Positions 57,211 to 64,000 of a stretch of 64,000 bases of DNA are shown in pieces. The position numbers and the translations under genes are program-made. Each line of letters begins with the position of its first letter. Position 1 is the stretch's first letter. The notes below the pieces were generated by a model, which worked only from the letters and a program-made list of their open reading frames with translations, was not told the DNA's origin and ran no database searches. The DNA is from an uncultured Lentibacter sp. (lineage in GTDB: Bacteria > Pseudomonadota > Alphaproteobacteria > Rhodobacterales > Rhodobacteraceae), in assembly GCA_947497495.1 (NCBI GenBank), contig CANMGT010000004.1, forward strand, positions 62,001 through 126,000. Direction: 5' to 3'.

Positions 57211-58346
57211 GTTATCTTGAGTATAACGTCAAATATGTCCCCACGGGGCCTCGCAAGTTTCTCTACATAAACTGGCCGCTGGCGCTGCTGCTTGTGGCTG
57301 TCGCAAGCGTCGGATTTCTGATGCTCTACTCTGTCGCTGGCGGCAATATAGCCCGCTGGGCCGAGCCGCAGATGAAGCGCTTTGGCGTTGGTTTCATAAT
57401 GATGATCGCGGTTGCGATGGTGCCGATCTACTTCTGGCGCAACGTCTCTGCTGTGGCTTACGGCGTCTCGCTTTTGCTGCTGGTCGCGGTCGAGTTTTTC
57501 GGTGATGTCGGCATGGGTGCACAACGCTGGATCGACTTGGGCTTTATGCGCCTGCAACCCTCCGAGCTTATGAAAATAACACTCGTGATGCTGCTCGCCG
57601 CCTATTACGACTGGCTGCCGCTGAAGAAAATTTCGCACCCTCTCTGGGTAGCGATCCCTGTCGCGCTGATCCTCTTGCCCACAGCCCTCGTGCTGCGCCA
57701 GCCCGACCTTGGCACATCGATCCTGCTGGTCACGGGGGGCGGCGCGCTGATGTTTATGGCGGGTGTCCACTGGGCCTATTTCGCCGCTGTTATCGCCTCG
57801 GGCGTGGGGCTTGTGACGGCCGTCTTCCAGTCGCGCGGCACCGACTGGCAGCTGCTCAACAACTACCAGTACAAGCGCATCGACACCTTCCTTGACCCCG
57901 CCGCAGACCCGCTCGGCGCGGGCTATCACATCACCCAATCCAAGATCGCCCTCGGCTCCGGCGGCTGGACAGGCCGCGGCTTCATGCAAGGCACCCAAAG
58001 CCGCCTCAACTTTTTGCCCGAAAAGCACACCGACTTTATCTTCACGACCCTCTCTGAAGAATTCGGCTTCGTCGGCGCGATCGGCCTGCTGGTGCTCTAT
58101 GGCCTCGTCATCATGTTCTGCATCAGCTCGGCGCTGAGCAACTCCAACCGCTACGGCCAGCTCCTCACCCTCGGCATCGCGATGACGTTCTTCCTGTTCT
58201 TCTCGGTCAATATGGCCATGGTCATGGGGCTTATCCCCGTTGTCGGCGTGCCCTTGCCGCTGGTCTCCTACGGCGGCTCGGCGATGCTCGTTCTAATGAT
58301 AGCCTTCGGCCTTCTGCAAAGCGCACATGTGCACAAACCACGCTAA
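57207..58346 (+). CDS. rodA: Rod shape-determining protein RodA (SEDS glycosyltransferase)
   Basis: This 379-residue polytopic SEDS-family protein polymerises lipid II in complex with PBP2. Family blocks are GAQRWIDLGFMRLQPSELMKI, VLRQPDLGTSILL and the C-terminal FLPEKHTDFIFTTLSEEFGFVGA (catalytic Asp region), then GVPLPLVSYGGSAML. About ten membrane helices are visible. Translation starts in the ATGA overlap with mrdA. It ends 17 bases before the hydroxyacid dehydrogenase gene. Confidence 0.96.
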   Translation: MSYLEYNVKYVPTGPRKFLYINWPLALLLVAVASVGFLMLYSVAGGNIARWAEPQMKRFGVGFIMMIAVAMVPIYFWRNVSAVAYGVSLLLLVAVEFFGDVGMGAQRWIDLGFMRLQPSELMKITLVMLLAAYYDWLPLKKISHPLWVAIPVALILLPTALVLRQPDLGTSILLVTGGGALMFMAGVHWAYFAAVIASGVGLVTAVFQSRGTDWQLLNNYQYKRIDTFLDPAADPLGAGYHITQSKIALGSGGWTGRGFMQGTQSRLNFLPEKHTDFIFTTLSEEFGFVGAIGLLVLYGLVIMFCISSALSNSNRYGQLLTLGIAMTFFLFFSVNMAMVMGLIPVVGVPLPLVSYGGSAMLVLMIAFGLLQSAHVHKPR

Positions 58347-58363
58347 GAAAACGGGAAAGCAAT

Positions 58364-59296
58364 ATGCCCCTCAACGCCCTCTTCGCCGCCCGTCCAGAAC
58401 GCTGGGCGCAATACAAAGACACGCTCCCAAAGGCCTTCAAAGCTGCAGGGCTTGATGTGCATCTCTCCCAAAACATCGCCCCGAGCCAGGTTGACTACAT
58501 CATCTACGCGCCCAACTCCGAGCTGAAAGACTTCACGCCATACAACCGCGCCAAGCTGGTGCAAAACCTCTGGGCAGGTGTTGAGGCGATCACATCCAAC
58601 GAGACACTCAACATCCCCCTCGCGCGGATGGTTGATTTTGGCCTGCGCCAAGGCATGGTCGAATGGGTCACAGGCCACACCCTGCGCCATCACCTCGGCA
58701 TGGACGCGCAGATCATCAACCCGAGCCACGAATGGAAGCCCGCCGTGCCGCCGCTGTCGCGTGATCGCCCCGTGACGGTGCTTGGCCTCGGGGCGCTTGG
58801 CATGGCCTGCGCCGAAGCCCTCGCCCAGCTTGGCTTCAACGTGGCCGGCTGGTCGCGCAACGCCAAAACCCACGACGCGATCACATGCTATTCGGGCGCA
58901 GAGGGCCTCAAACAAGCCCTCGCACATGGCGAAATCTGCATCCTGCTGCTGCCCAACACGCCAGACACGCAGAACACGCTCAACGCCGCCACTCTCGCGC
59001 TGATGCCGAAAGGCAGCTTTCTCATCAACCCCGGGCGTGGCCCGCTGATCGACGATGCGGCGCTGCTTGCGGCGCTCAATACTGGCCAGATCGCCCACGC
59101 CACGCTTGATGTTTTCCGCGTCGAGCCCCTGCCCGCAGACAGCCCCTACTGGGCGCACCCGCGCGTCACCGTCACGCCGCACCTTGCCGCCGAAACCCGC
59201 GCTGAAACCTGCTCCGAGGTGGTCGCCGAAAACATCCGCCGCTCGGAGGCAGGCGAGCCTTTGCTGCATCTGGTTGATCGCGCGGCTGGCTACTAA
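58364..59296 (+). CDS. Glyoxylate/hydroxypyruvate reductase A-like dehydrogenase
   Basis: This 310-residue D-2-hydroxyacid dehydrogenase has the NAD(P) motif VTVLGLGALGMACAEALAQLGF, the catalytic Arg in FLINPGRGPLIDD, the catalytic Glu in DVFRVEPLP and the His in VTPHLAAETR. The pattern is closest to GhrA, which reduces glyoxylate or hydroxypyruvate using NADPH. It lies 17 bases after rodA and is probably transcribed with it, though functionally unrelated. A small hairpin (59305-59318) follows between it and the convergent TetR gene. Confidence 0.9.
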   Translation: MPLNALFAARPERWAQYKDTLPKAFKAAGLDVHLSQNIAPSQVDYIIYAPNSELKDFTPYNRAKLVQNLWAGVEAITSNETLNIPLARMVDFGLRQGMVEWVTGHTLRHHLGMDAQIINPSHEWKPAVPPLSRDRPVTVLGLGALGMACAEALAQLGFNVAGWSRNAKTHDAITCYSGAEGLKQALAHGEICILLLPNTPDTQNTLNAATLALMPKGSFLINPGRGPLIDDAALLAALNTGQIAHATLDVFRVEPLPADSPYWAHPRVTVTPHLAAETRAETCSEVVAENIRRSEAGEPLLHLVDRAAGY

Positions 59297-59353
59297 ACGC
59301 CCCGCCGCCCGAAGGCGGACATGGGCGGGTGGGTGGGTCCGGCTGAGGGCGGC

Positions 59354-59944
59354 TTAAGCCACAACAGCCCGCTTCACCATGTTCCAGTAAATCGTCTCGA
59401 CTTGCTCAAGGCTCAGCCGCCCGCCCGCGCGGTACCAGGTGTTCACACCGGTCAGCATGGCAATTACAGCCAGCGTCGCGATCTTGGCGTCATCAATCGC
59501 GAAATCACCGCTCTCAAGCCCGCGCTGCAAAATGCCTTCCAGCTCGTCTTCATACTGCCGCCGCAGCTTTTCAACCTGCGCGAAGTTTTCCGGCTCAAGC
59601 GAGCGCAGTTCCATATATGCGATGAACACCTCGTCAGGCCGCCCGACGTGAAAACCGATGTGAAAGCGCACAAACCCCTCAAGGGCCTCAAGCGGTGCAA
59701 GTGTCCCGGAAGCCTCGGCCTCCCGCACCGTCAGCAGGTCGTCCATATGGCCGCGCAAAAGCTCATAGAGCAGCGTCTGTTTGTCAGGCGTGTAGTTGTA
59801 AAGCGCACCCGCCTGCACGCCCACGTCCTTGGCGATCTGGCGCATCGACACGGCCGCGTAGCCGTCTTTGGCGAACAGCTTGAGCGCAGCCGCGCGAATG
59901 CGCGGGCCTGTAATGTCAGAATGTGAGCCTTGGGTGCGTGCCAT
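59354..59944 (-). CDS. TetR family transcriptional regulator
   Basis: This 196-residue regulator has the N-terminal TetR HTH (RIRAAALKLFAKDGYAAVSMRQIAKDVGVQAGALYNYTPDKQTLLYELL) and a helical ligand domain. A palindrome TGAAC-AAAC-GTTCA lies 15 bases upstream of the start, so autorepression is likely. No Shine-Dalgarno is evident; a TTG two codons upstream is possible. Similar regulators control fatty acid or acyl-CoA metabolism genes, but no target is adjacent. Confidence 0.88.
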   Translation of the reverse strand: MARTQGSHSDITGPRIRAAALKLFAKDGYAAVSMRQIAKDVGVQAGALYNYTPDKQTLLYELLRGHMDDLLTVREAEASGTLAPLEALEGFVRFHIGFHVGRPDEVFIAYMELRSLEPENFAQVEKLRRQYEDELEGILQRGLESGDFAIDDAKIATLAVIAMLTGVNTWYRAGGRLSLEQVETIYWNMVKRAVVA

Positions 59945-59958
59945 GAGCAAGATTTAAC

Positions 59959-59972
59959 TGAACAAACGTTCA
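59959..59972. promoter_or_regulatory. Putative TetR operator
   Basis: TGAAC-AAAC-GTTCA is an inverted repeat with perfect 5-bp arms, 15 bases upstream of the TetR gene start and 69 bases upstream of the divergent lipoprotein gene. Its size and place suit binding by the adjacent regulator. Confidence 0.55.
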
Positions 59973-60040
59973 AATCAAAGCCAAACCTTGCACCTTTTTG
60001 CGCGCTAGGGCATCAGTTGGGCAGCAACCAAGGCTTACCC

Positions 60041-60343
60041 ATGCACGCACCACGGCTCATCTCTGTTCTTTTTGCTCTCGCCCTGTCGGCCTGCGCGACG
60101 TTTCCCGAGCTTGACGCCACCCTGAGCGCCGAGGCCAAAGACGCCGAGTATCCGCAGCTTATGCCCGTGAGCGAAATGACTGCCCAAGCGCCTGACGCGC
60201 GGATCACCGAGCAAACCGCCAGCAGTTTGAATGGCCGTATTGCGGCCCTGCGCGCGCGCGCCGCCCGCTTGCGCGGCTCGGTTGTTGACAGCGCCACAAA
60301 GCGGCGGATGCAGGCGGGCGTCACCACGCCCGACGCGGGCTAG
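60041..60343 (+). CDS. Small lipoprotein of unknown function
   Basis: This 100-residue protein has a lipoprotein signal (RLISVLFALALSAC, Cys lipidated) followed by a charged, probably helical region (SLNGRIAALRARAARLRG) that could coil. No family is recognised. The frame is open further upstream, but the signal sequence fixes the start at this ATG. It is divergent from the TetR gene. Small alpha-helical lipoproteins upstream of hom are plausible core genes. Confidence 0.75.
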   Translation: MHAPRLISVLFALALSACATFPELDATLSAEAKDAEYPQLMPVSEMTAQAPDARITEQTASSLNGRIAALRARAARLRGSVVDSATKRRMQAGVTTPDAG

Positions 60344-60560
60344 CGCACGCTGCATTAAGTTAATTTCGCTTAACCTTTGGCGTGAAAAACGTATGCACGC
60401 GTTCTGCACGGAGTGCTGCATACCTTAGGCACGGCTGTTTTTTGTGCTTTTGGCGGCGTTAACCCCACCGAGCGTTGCTTAACCCAACATGCCGCGTTGC
60501 AGGCGCTTGCCGCCGCTGCTAAACCGCTCTCAAGGAATTTAAACGAGCTGGAGACACCGG

Positions 60561-61847
60561 ATGACCACCCCATTGCGCATCGGAATCGCAGGCCTTGGCA
60601 CCGTCGGTGTCGGGGTTGTCAAAATCATCCGCCAAAAGGCCAACCTGCTCGCCGCCCGCACTGGCCGGCCGATCCAGATCATCGCAGTTTCGGCCCGCTC
60701 GAAAGACAAGGATCGCGGTGTTTCGCTTGACGGATACGCTTGGGAAGACGATCCGGTTGCCTTGGCAAAACGCGACGATATCGACGTGTTTGTCGAGCTG
60801 ATGGGCGGCTCTGACGGGCCCGCCAAAGCCGCCACCGAAGCGGCGATCGCAACCGGCAAAGACGTCGTCACCGCCAACAAGGCCCTGCTCGCGCATCACG
60901 GCCAGGCCCTCGCGGAAGCCGCTGAAAAAGCAGGAAAAATTATCCGCTTCGAGGCCGCTGTGGCGGGTGGCATCCCTGTCATCAAGTCGCTCACCGAGGG
61001 GCTTGCGGGCAACGAGATCACCCGCGTGATGGGCGTGATGAACGGCACCTGCAACTACATCCTGACGCGAATGCAAAGCGCTGGGCTGAGCTATGACGAG
61101 GTCTTTGAAGAGGCCAACCAGCTTGGCTATCTTGAGGCCGACCCGAACCTTGACGTTGGCGGCATCGACGCGGGCCATAAGCTCGCTCTGCTGTCCTCAA
61201 TCGCCTATGGCACACAGGTTGATTTTGACGGCGTCGAGCTGCAAGGCATCGGCGCAATCACCATCGAAGACATCCATTCTGCCGCCGACATGGGGTATCG
61301 CATCAAGCTGCTTGGTGTGGCGCAAATGACGGGCCGCGGCCTTGAACAGCGCATGACGCCCTGCCTCGTGCCCGACACCAGCCCCCTCGGCCAGCTTGAA
61401 GGCGGCACCAATATGGTGGTGCTCGAAGGCGACGCTGTCGAGCAAATCGTGCTGCGCGGCCCCGGCGCAGGCGAAGGCCCGACAGCCTCGGCGGTTATGG
61501 GCGATGTGCTTGATATCGCACGCGGAATCCGCCCCTACACTTTTGGCCAACCCGCCGCCGGATTGGCCAAATCCAAGCCCGCGACAAGCAAGGCCCCCGC
61601 GCCCTATTACCTGCGGTTCGGCTTGCAAGACAAACCCGGCGCGCTGGCGAAAGTTGCCACAGCCCTAGGCGAGGCGGGAATCTCGATCGACAGGATGCGC
61701 CAGTATGGCCACGCCGACACCTCGGCCCCGGTCTTGATCGTCACGCATAAGACGTCTCAAAACGATCTCAGCAGCGCACTCGAGGCGATGAAAACGCTCA
61801 ACGTCCTCACGGACGAGCCTGTTGCTCTGCGCATAGAAGACCTGTGA
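60561..61847 (+). CDS. hom: Homoserine dehydrogenase
   Basis: This 428-residue enzyme reduces aspartate semialdehyde to homoserine for threonine and methionine synthesis. Motifs are IGIAGLGTVGVGVVKI (NAD(P) binding), TANKALLAHHG, AAVAGGIPVIKSL, the catalytic block GVMNGTCNYILTRM, and GYLEADPNLDVGGIDAGHKLALL. The C-terminal ~85 residues form an ACT domain (YYLRFGLQDKPGALAKVATAL) for threonine feedback. GGAG lies about 9 bases before the ATG. The 217 bases upstream hold only promoter-like AT-rich sequence. recJ follows after 58 bases. Confidence 0.96.
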   Translation: MTTPLRIGIAGLGTVGVGVVKIIRQKANLLAARTGRPIQIIAVSARSKDKDRGVSLDGYAWEDDPVALAKRDDIDVFVELMGGSDGPAKAATEAAIATGKDVVTANKALLAHHGQALAEAAEKAGKIIRFEAAVAGGIPVIKSLTEGLAGNEITRVMGVMNGTCNYILTRMQSAGLSYDEVFEEANQLGYLEADPNLDVGGIDAGHKLALLSSIAYGTQVDFDGVELQGIGAITIEDIHSAADMGYRIKLLGVAQMTGRGLEQRMTPCLVPDTSPLGQLEGGTNMVVLEGDAVEQIVLRGPGAGEGPTASAVMGDVLDIARGIRPYTFGQPAAGLAKSKPATSKAPAPYYLRFGLQDKPGALAKVATALGEAGISIDRMRQYGHADTSAPVLIVTHKTSQNDLSSALEAMKTLNVLTDEPVALRIEDL

Positions 61848-61905
61848 TTGCACCTGCCTTCCGATTAGGCCAAACTCTGGCATAACCCTATAAAAGAAGG
61901 CGAAT

Positions 61906-63651
61906 ATGTCATTTCTCGGTGTCACACACTCGCTCACAGGCCGCGCTTGGCTCGGCCCCAACGTCGAGCTTGACCGCGCCGCCGAGGCCATGGCCCAAGC
62001 GAGCGGGTTGCCGCGCGCTCTGTCGCAAGTTCTGGCCCGCCGCGGCGTTGCACCAAGTGAAGCAGAAGCCTTCCTCACCCCGCAACTGCGCGACTTGCTG
62101 CCAGACCCGCGCTCGCTCAAGGACATGGAGACAGCCTCGGCCCGCCTCGTCGCGGCGCTGGAGGCCCGCGAGCGGATCGCTATTTTTGCCGACTACGACG
62201 TTGACGGCGCCACCTCGGCCGCGCTCCTGCTTGACTGGTTGCGCCGGCAAGGCCACGACGCGACGCTTTATGTGCCAGACCGCATAGATGAGGGCTACGG
62301 CCCCAACGCCCCGGCGATCGAGATGCTCGCGAGCGGCCATGATCTAATCATCTGCGTGGACTGCGGCACCCTCAGCCATGAGGCCCTCGCCGCCGCAAAA
62401 GGCACGGATGTGCTGGTGCTTGATCACCACTTGGGTGGCGAGACACTGCCCCCTGTTCTGGCTGTCGTAAACCCCAACAGGCAAGACGAAAGCGGCGACT
62501 TGGCACATCTCTGTGCGGCAGCTGTTGTCTTTCTCACGCTGGTTGATGCGGGCCGCGTGCTGCGCGAAAAATCCCGCCAAACCCCTGATCTTATTAGCAT
62601 GTTGGACTTGGTCGCACTCGGCACAGTGGCCGATGTCGCGCCACTGATCGGCGTCAACCGCGCCTTTGTGATGCAGGGCCTCAAAGTGATGGGCCGCCGC
62701 GCGCGCGCAGGCATTGTCGCGCTAGCCGACGTCTCGCGGATGGACACAGCCCCCAAGCCCTATCACCTTGGTTTCACGCTTGGCCCCCGCATCAACGCAG
62801 GCGGGCGTATCGGCAAGGCCGACCTTGGCGCGCGGCTGCTCTCGTGCAGCGACATGCACGAAGCTCGCAGCATTGCCGAGCGGCTGGACGAACTCAACTC
62901 TGAACGCCGCGCAATTGAGGAAGAGGTGCGTGCCGCCGCCCTTGCTCAAGCCGAAGAACGCGGGCTTGACGCGCCGCTGGTTTGGGCCGCAGGCGAAGGC
63001 TGGCACGCAGGTGTCGTCGGCATTGTCGCCTCGCGCCTGAAGGAAAACACCGGACGCCCGGCTGTTGTCATCGGCTTTGACGGCGACGAGGGCAAGGGCT
63101 CGGGGCGCTCTGTTTCGGGCATCGATCTTGGCGCAAGCATTCAGAAACTCGGCCTTGAGGGGCTGATCGAAAAAGGCGGTGGCCACAAGATGGCGGCTGG
63201 CCTGTCGCTCAGCCGCGCGCAGCTTGAACCCGCCATGGCGCGCCTGTCGGAATTGCTCGACAAACAAGGCGCGGGCGCACTCGGCCCCTCAGACTTGCGC
63301 CTTGACGGCGCGCTCATGCCCGGCGCGGCCACAGAAGAGCTTGTCAGCCAACTGGAAGCCGCTGGCCCCTACGGCGCTTCGGCCCCTGGCCCGCGCTTTG
63401 CCTTCCCCGATGCCGCCATTCATTTCGCCAAGAAAGTGGGCGAAAGCCATTTGCGGATCAGCTTTTCTGACGGCACCGGCCCGCGACTCAACGGCATCTG
63501 CTTTGGCGCATACGACAGCGCGCTCGGCCCAGCGCTCGAGAATCACGGCGGTGCGCGTTTTCACTTGGCGGGGCGTTTGGAGCTCAATTCCTGGCAAGGG
63601 CGCACTTCTGTGCAGCTCCGATTGGACGATGCAGCGCCAGCTGGAACGTGA
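61906..63651 (+). CDS. recJ: Single-stranded-DNA-specific exonuclease RecJ
   Basis: This 581-residue 5'-3' single-strand exonuclease of the DHH family works in recombination and mismatch repair. The metal motifs are FADYDVDGATSAALLLDWL, CVDCGT, VLVLDHHLGG and a DHHA1 region with EKGGGHKMAAGLSL. A C-terminal OB-type domain follows. GAAGG precedes the ATG. Length is normal for RecJ. Confidence 0.95.
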   Translation: MSFLGVTHSLTGRAWLGPNVELDRAAEAMAQASGLPRALSQVLARRGVAPSEAEAFLTPQLRDLLPDPRSLKDMETASARLVAALEARERIAIFADYDVDGATSAALLLDWLRRQGHDATLYVPDRIDEGYGPNAPAIEMLASGHDLIICVDCGTLSHEALAAAKGTDVLVLDHHLGGETLPPVLAVVNPNRQDESGDLAHLCAAAVVFLTLVDAGRVLREKSRQTPDLISMLDLVALGTVADVAPLIGVNRAFVMQGLKVMGRRARAGIVALADVSRMDTAPKPYHLGFTLGPRINAGGRIGKADLGARLLSCSDMHEARSIAERLDELNSERRAIEEEVRAAALAQAEERGLDAPLVWAAGEGWHAGVVGIVASRLKENTGRPAVVIGFDGDEGKGSGRSVSGIDLGASIQKLGLEGLIEKGGGHKMAAGLSLSRAQLEPAMARLSELLDKQGAGALGPSDLRLDGALMPGAATEELVSQLEAAGPYGASAPGPRFAFPDAAIHFAKKVGESHLRISFSDGTGPRLNGICFGAYDSALGPALENHGGARFHLAGRLELNSWQGRTSVQLRLDDAAPAGT

Positions 63652-63736
63652 GCGCATCAAAAAAGTTGAAATTCGCCGCACATTTCCTATTGCGCGCCGC
63701 CCGCGCATTGCCTAAATAGCGCCTCACGGTGGGTAT

Positions 63737-63811
63737 GTCCCGTTCGTCTATCGGTTAGGACGTCAGGTTTTCAACCTGAAAAGAGGGGTTCGATTCCCCT
63801 ACGGGATGCCA
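63737..63811 (+). tRNA. tRNA-Glu (anticodon TTC)
   Basis: A 75-base gene with acceptor stem GTCCCGT/ACGGGAT, D arm around CTATCGGTTAGG, anticodon stem CAGGT/ACCTG with loop TTTTCAA (anticodon TTC), and T arm GGGGTTCGATTCCCC. CCA is encoded at 63809-63811. The first pair is G-T; all other acceptor pairs are Watson-Crick. Confidence 0.96.
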
Positions 63812-63925
63812 CCGTATCTCACACCAGTATCTCACCCTCCCTCAGATCACAAAAGCGTTGCCCCCTTGGCAAACCGCGCCTGCGCGCCCACATTACGCAT
63901 CTGGCATCACGCATGGAGGACTGAC

Positions 63926-64000
63926 ATGACCTATTCCAAATCAGACGCAGCCATTGCAAAGCTCACCGACGAGCAGCGCTTCGTGACACAGGAAAGCGGC
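63926..64000 (+). CDS. msrB: Peptide-methionine (R)-S-oxide reductase MsrB (5' part)
   Basis: The first 25 codons read MTYSKSDAAIAKLTDEQRFVTQESG, which matches the N-terminus of MsrB (KLT.EQ..VTQE.G). MsrB reduces methionine-R-sulfoxide in proteins. GGAGGA lies 5 bases before the ATG. The gene runs off the right edge of the window, so its zinc and catalytic cysteines are not visible. Confidence 0.85.
   Translation, partial: MTYSKSDAAIAKLTDEQRFVTQESG

Noticed and set aside
60355..60380. CtrA-like half sites upstream of hom (TTAA...TTAAC)
   Set aside because: The spacer is six bases, not the seven of the CtrA consensus, and hom is not an expected cell-cycle target.
63737..63811. tRNA-Glu as an integration site for a mobile element
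   Set aside because: No integrase and no repeated tRNA 3' end were seen; a housekeeping msrB gene follows within 115 bases.

Overview
The window reads as chromosome of an alphaproteobacterium of the Rhodobacterales/Roseobacter type. The basis is inference from gene content and style: a MerR-type SoxR and a CueR-type operator, a mreBCD-mrdA-rodA block, a PotABCD-type amine transporter, a DmdA-like folate-dependent demethylase with a DmdB-like ligase, GC-rich coding sequence with many 4-base start/stop overlaps, and a GC-rich intergenic hairpin ending in GGAGTATTT that is familiar from this order. No insertion sequence, phage gene or CRISPR array was seen.

Layout. (1) 1-20,315 is core chromosome: an inositol monophosphatase-family gene; the glycine cleavage operon gcvT-gcvH-gcvP behind a tandem glycine riboswitch; an NsrR/IscR-like Rrf2 regulator divergent from a gamma-glutamylcyclotransferase-like gene across an FNR-type box; a MATE exporter; gltX; a Tat-exported metallo-hydrolase; a SoxR gene divergent from a VOC (glyoxalase-fold) gene across a perfect sox-box palindrome; nadE; an 18-repeat MORN protein coupled to an FkbM methyltransferase; a copper ATPase behind a CueR-type promoter; a cupin gene and leuA. 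(2) 20,316-38,195 is an accessory catabolic island. Minus-strand genes are an FAD monooxygenase, RidA, DUF1028, aldehyde dehydrogenase, LysR, a dimethylamine/trimethylamine dehydrogenase-family enzyme, an ArgE-like deacetylase and a P1 peptidase. The plus-strand operon is potABCD, an acetylpolyamine amidohydrolase-like gene, an amidase and a nitrilase-family hydrolase. The two arms share TTAG-N7-(C/T)TAA sites, so they probably act as one LysR-controlled system that imports a polyamine-like or N-substituted amine and degrades it. (3) 38,196-40,433 holds an L,D-transpeptidase and an unrecognised exported protein. (4) 40,434-51,927 is a second accessory island. One part is Lrp, DmdA-like demethylase, OsmC, an enoyl-CoA hydratase-like protein without catalytic glutamates, and an acyl-CoA synthetase. 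The other is a GntR-controlled set: carboxymuconolactone decarboxylase-like, DUF1330, DUF1185, alpha/beta hydrolase, flavin reductase fused to a decayed Nudix domain, a luciferase-like monooxygenase and an aldehyde dehydrogenase. Its substrate cannot be read from sequence. (5) 52,149-64,000 is core again: a lipoprotein, mreBCD-mrdA-rodA, a hydroxyacid dehydrogenase, a TetR regulator, a small lipoprotein, hom, recJ, tRNA-Glu(TTC) and the start of msrB.

The two islands are the best candidates for undescribed biology. All functional names rest on motifs read by eye; no database search was run. Start codons were moved from the longest reading frame wherever a Shine-Dalgarno sequence or the family N-terminus pointed to a shorter protein.
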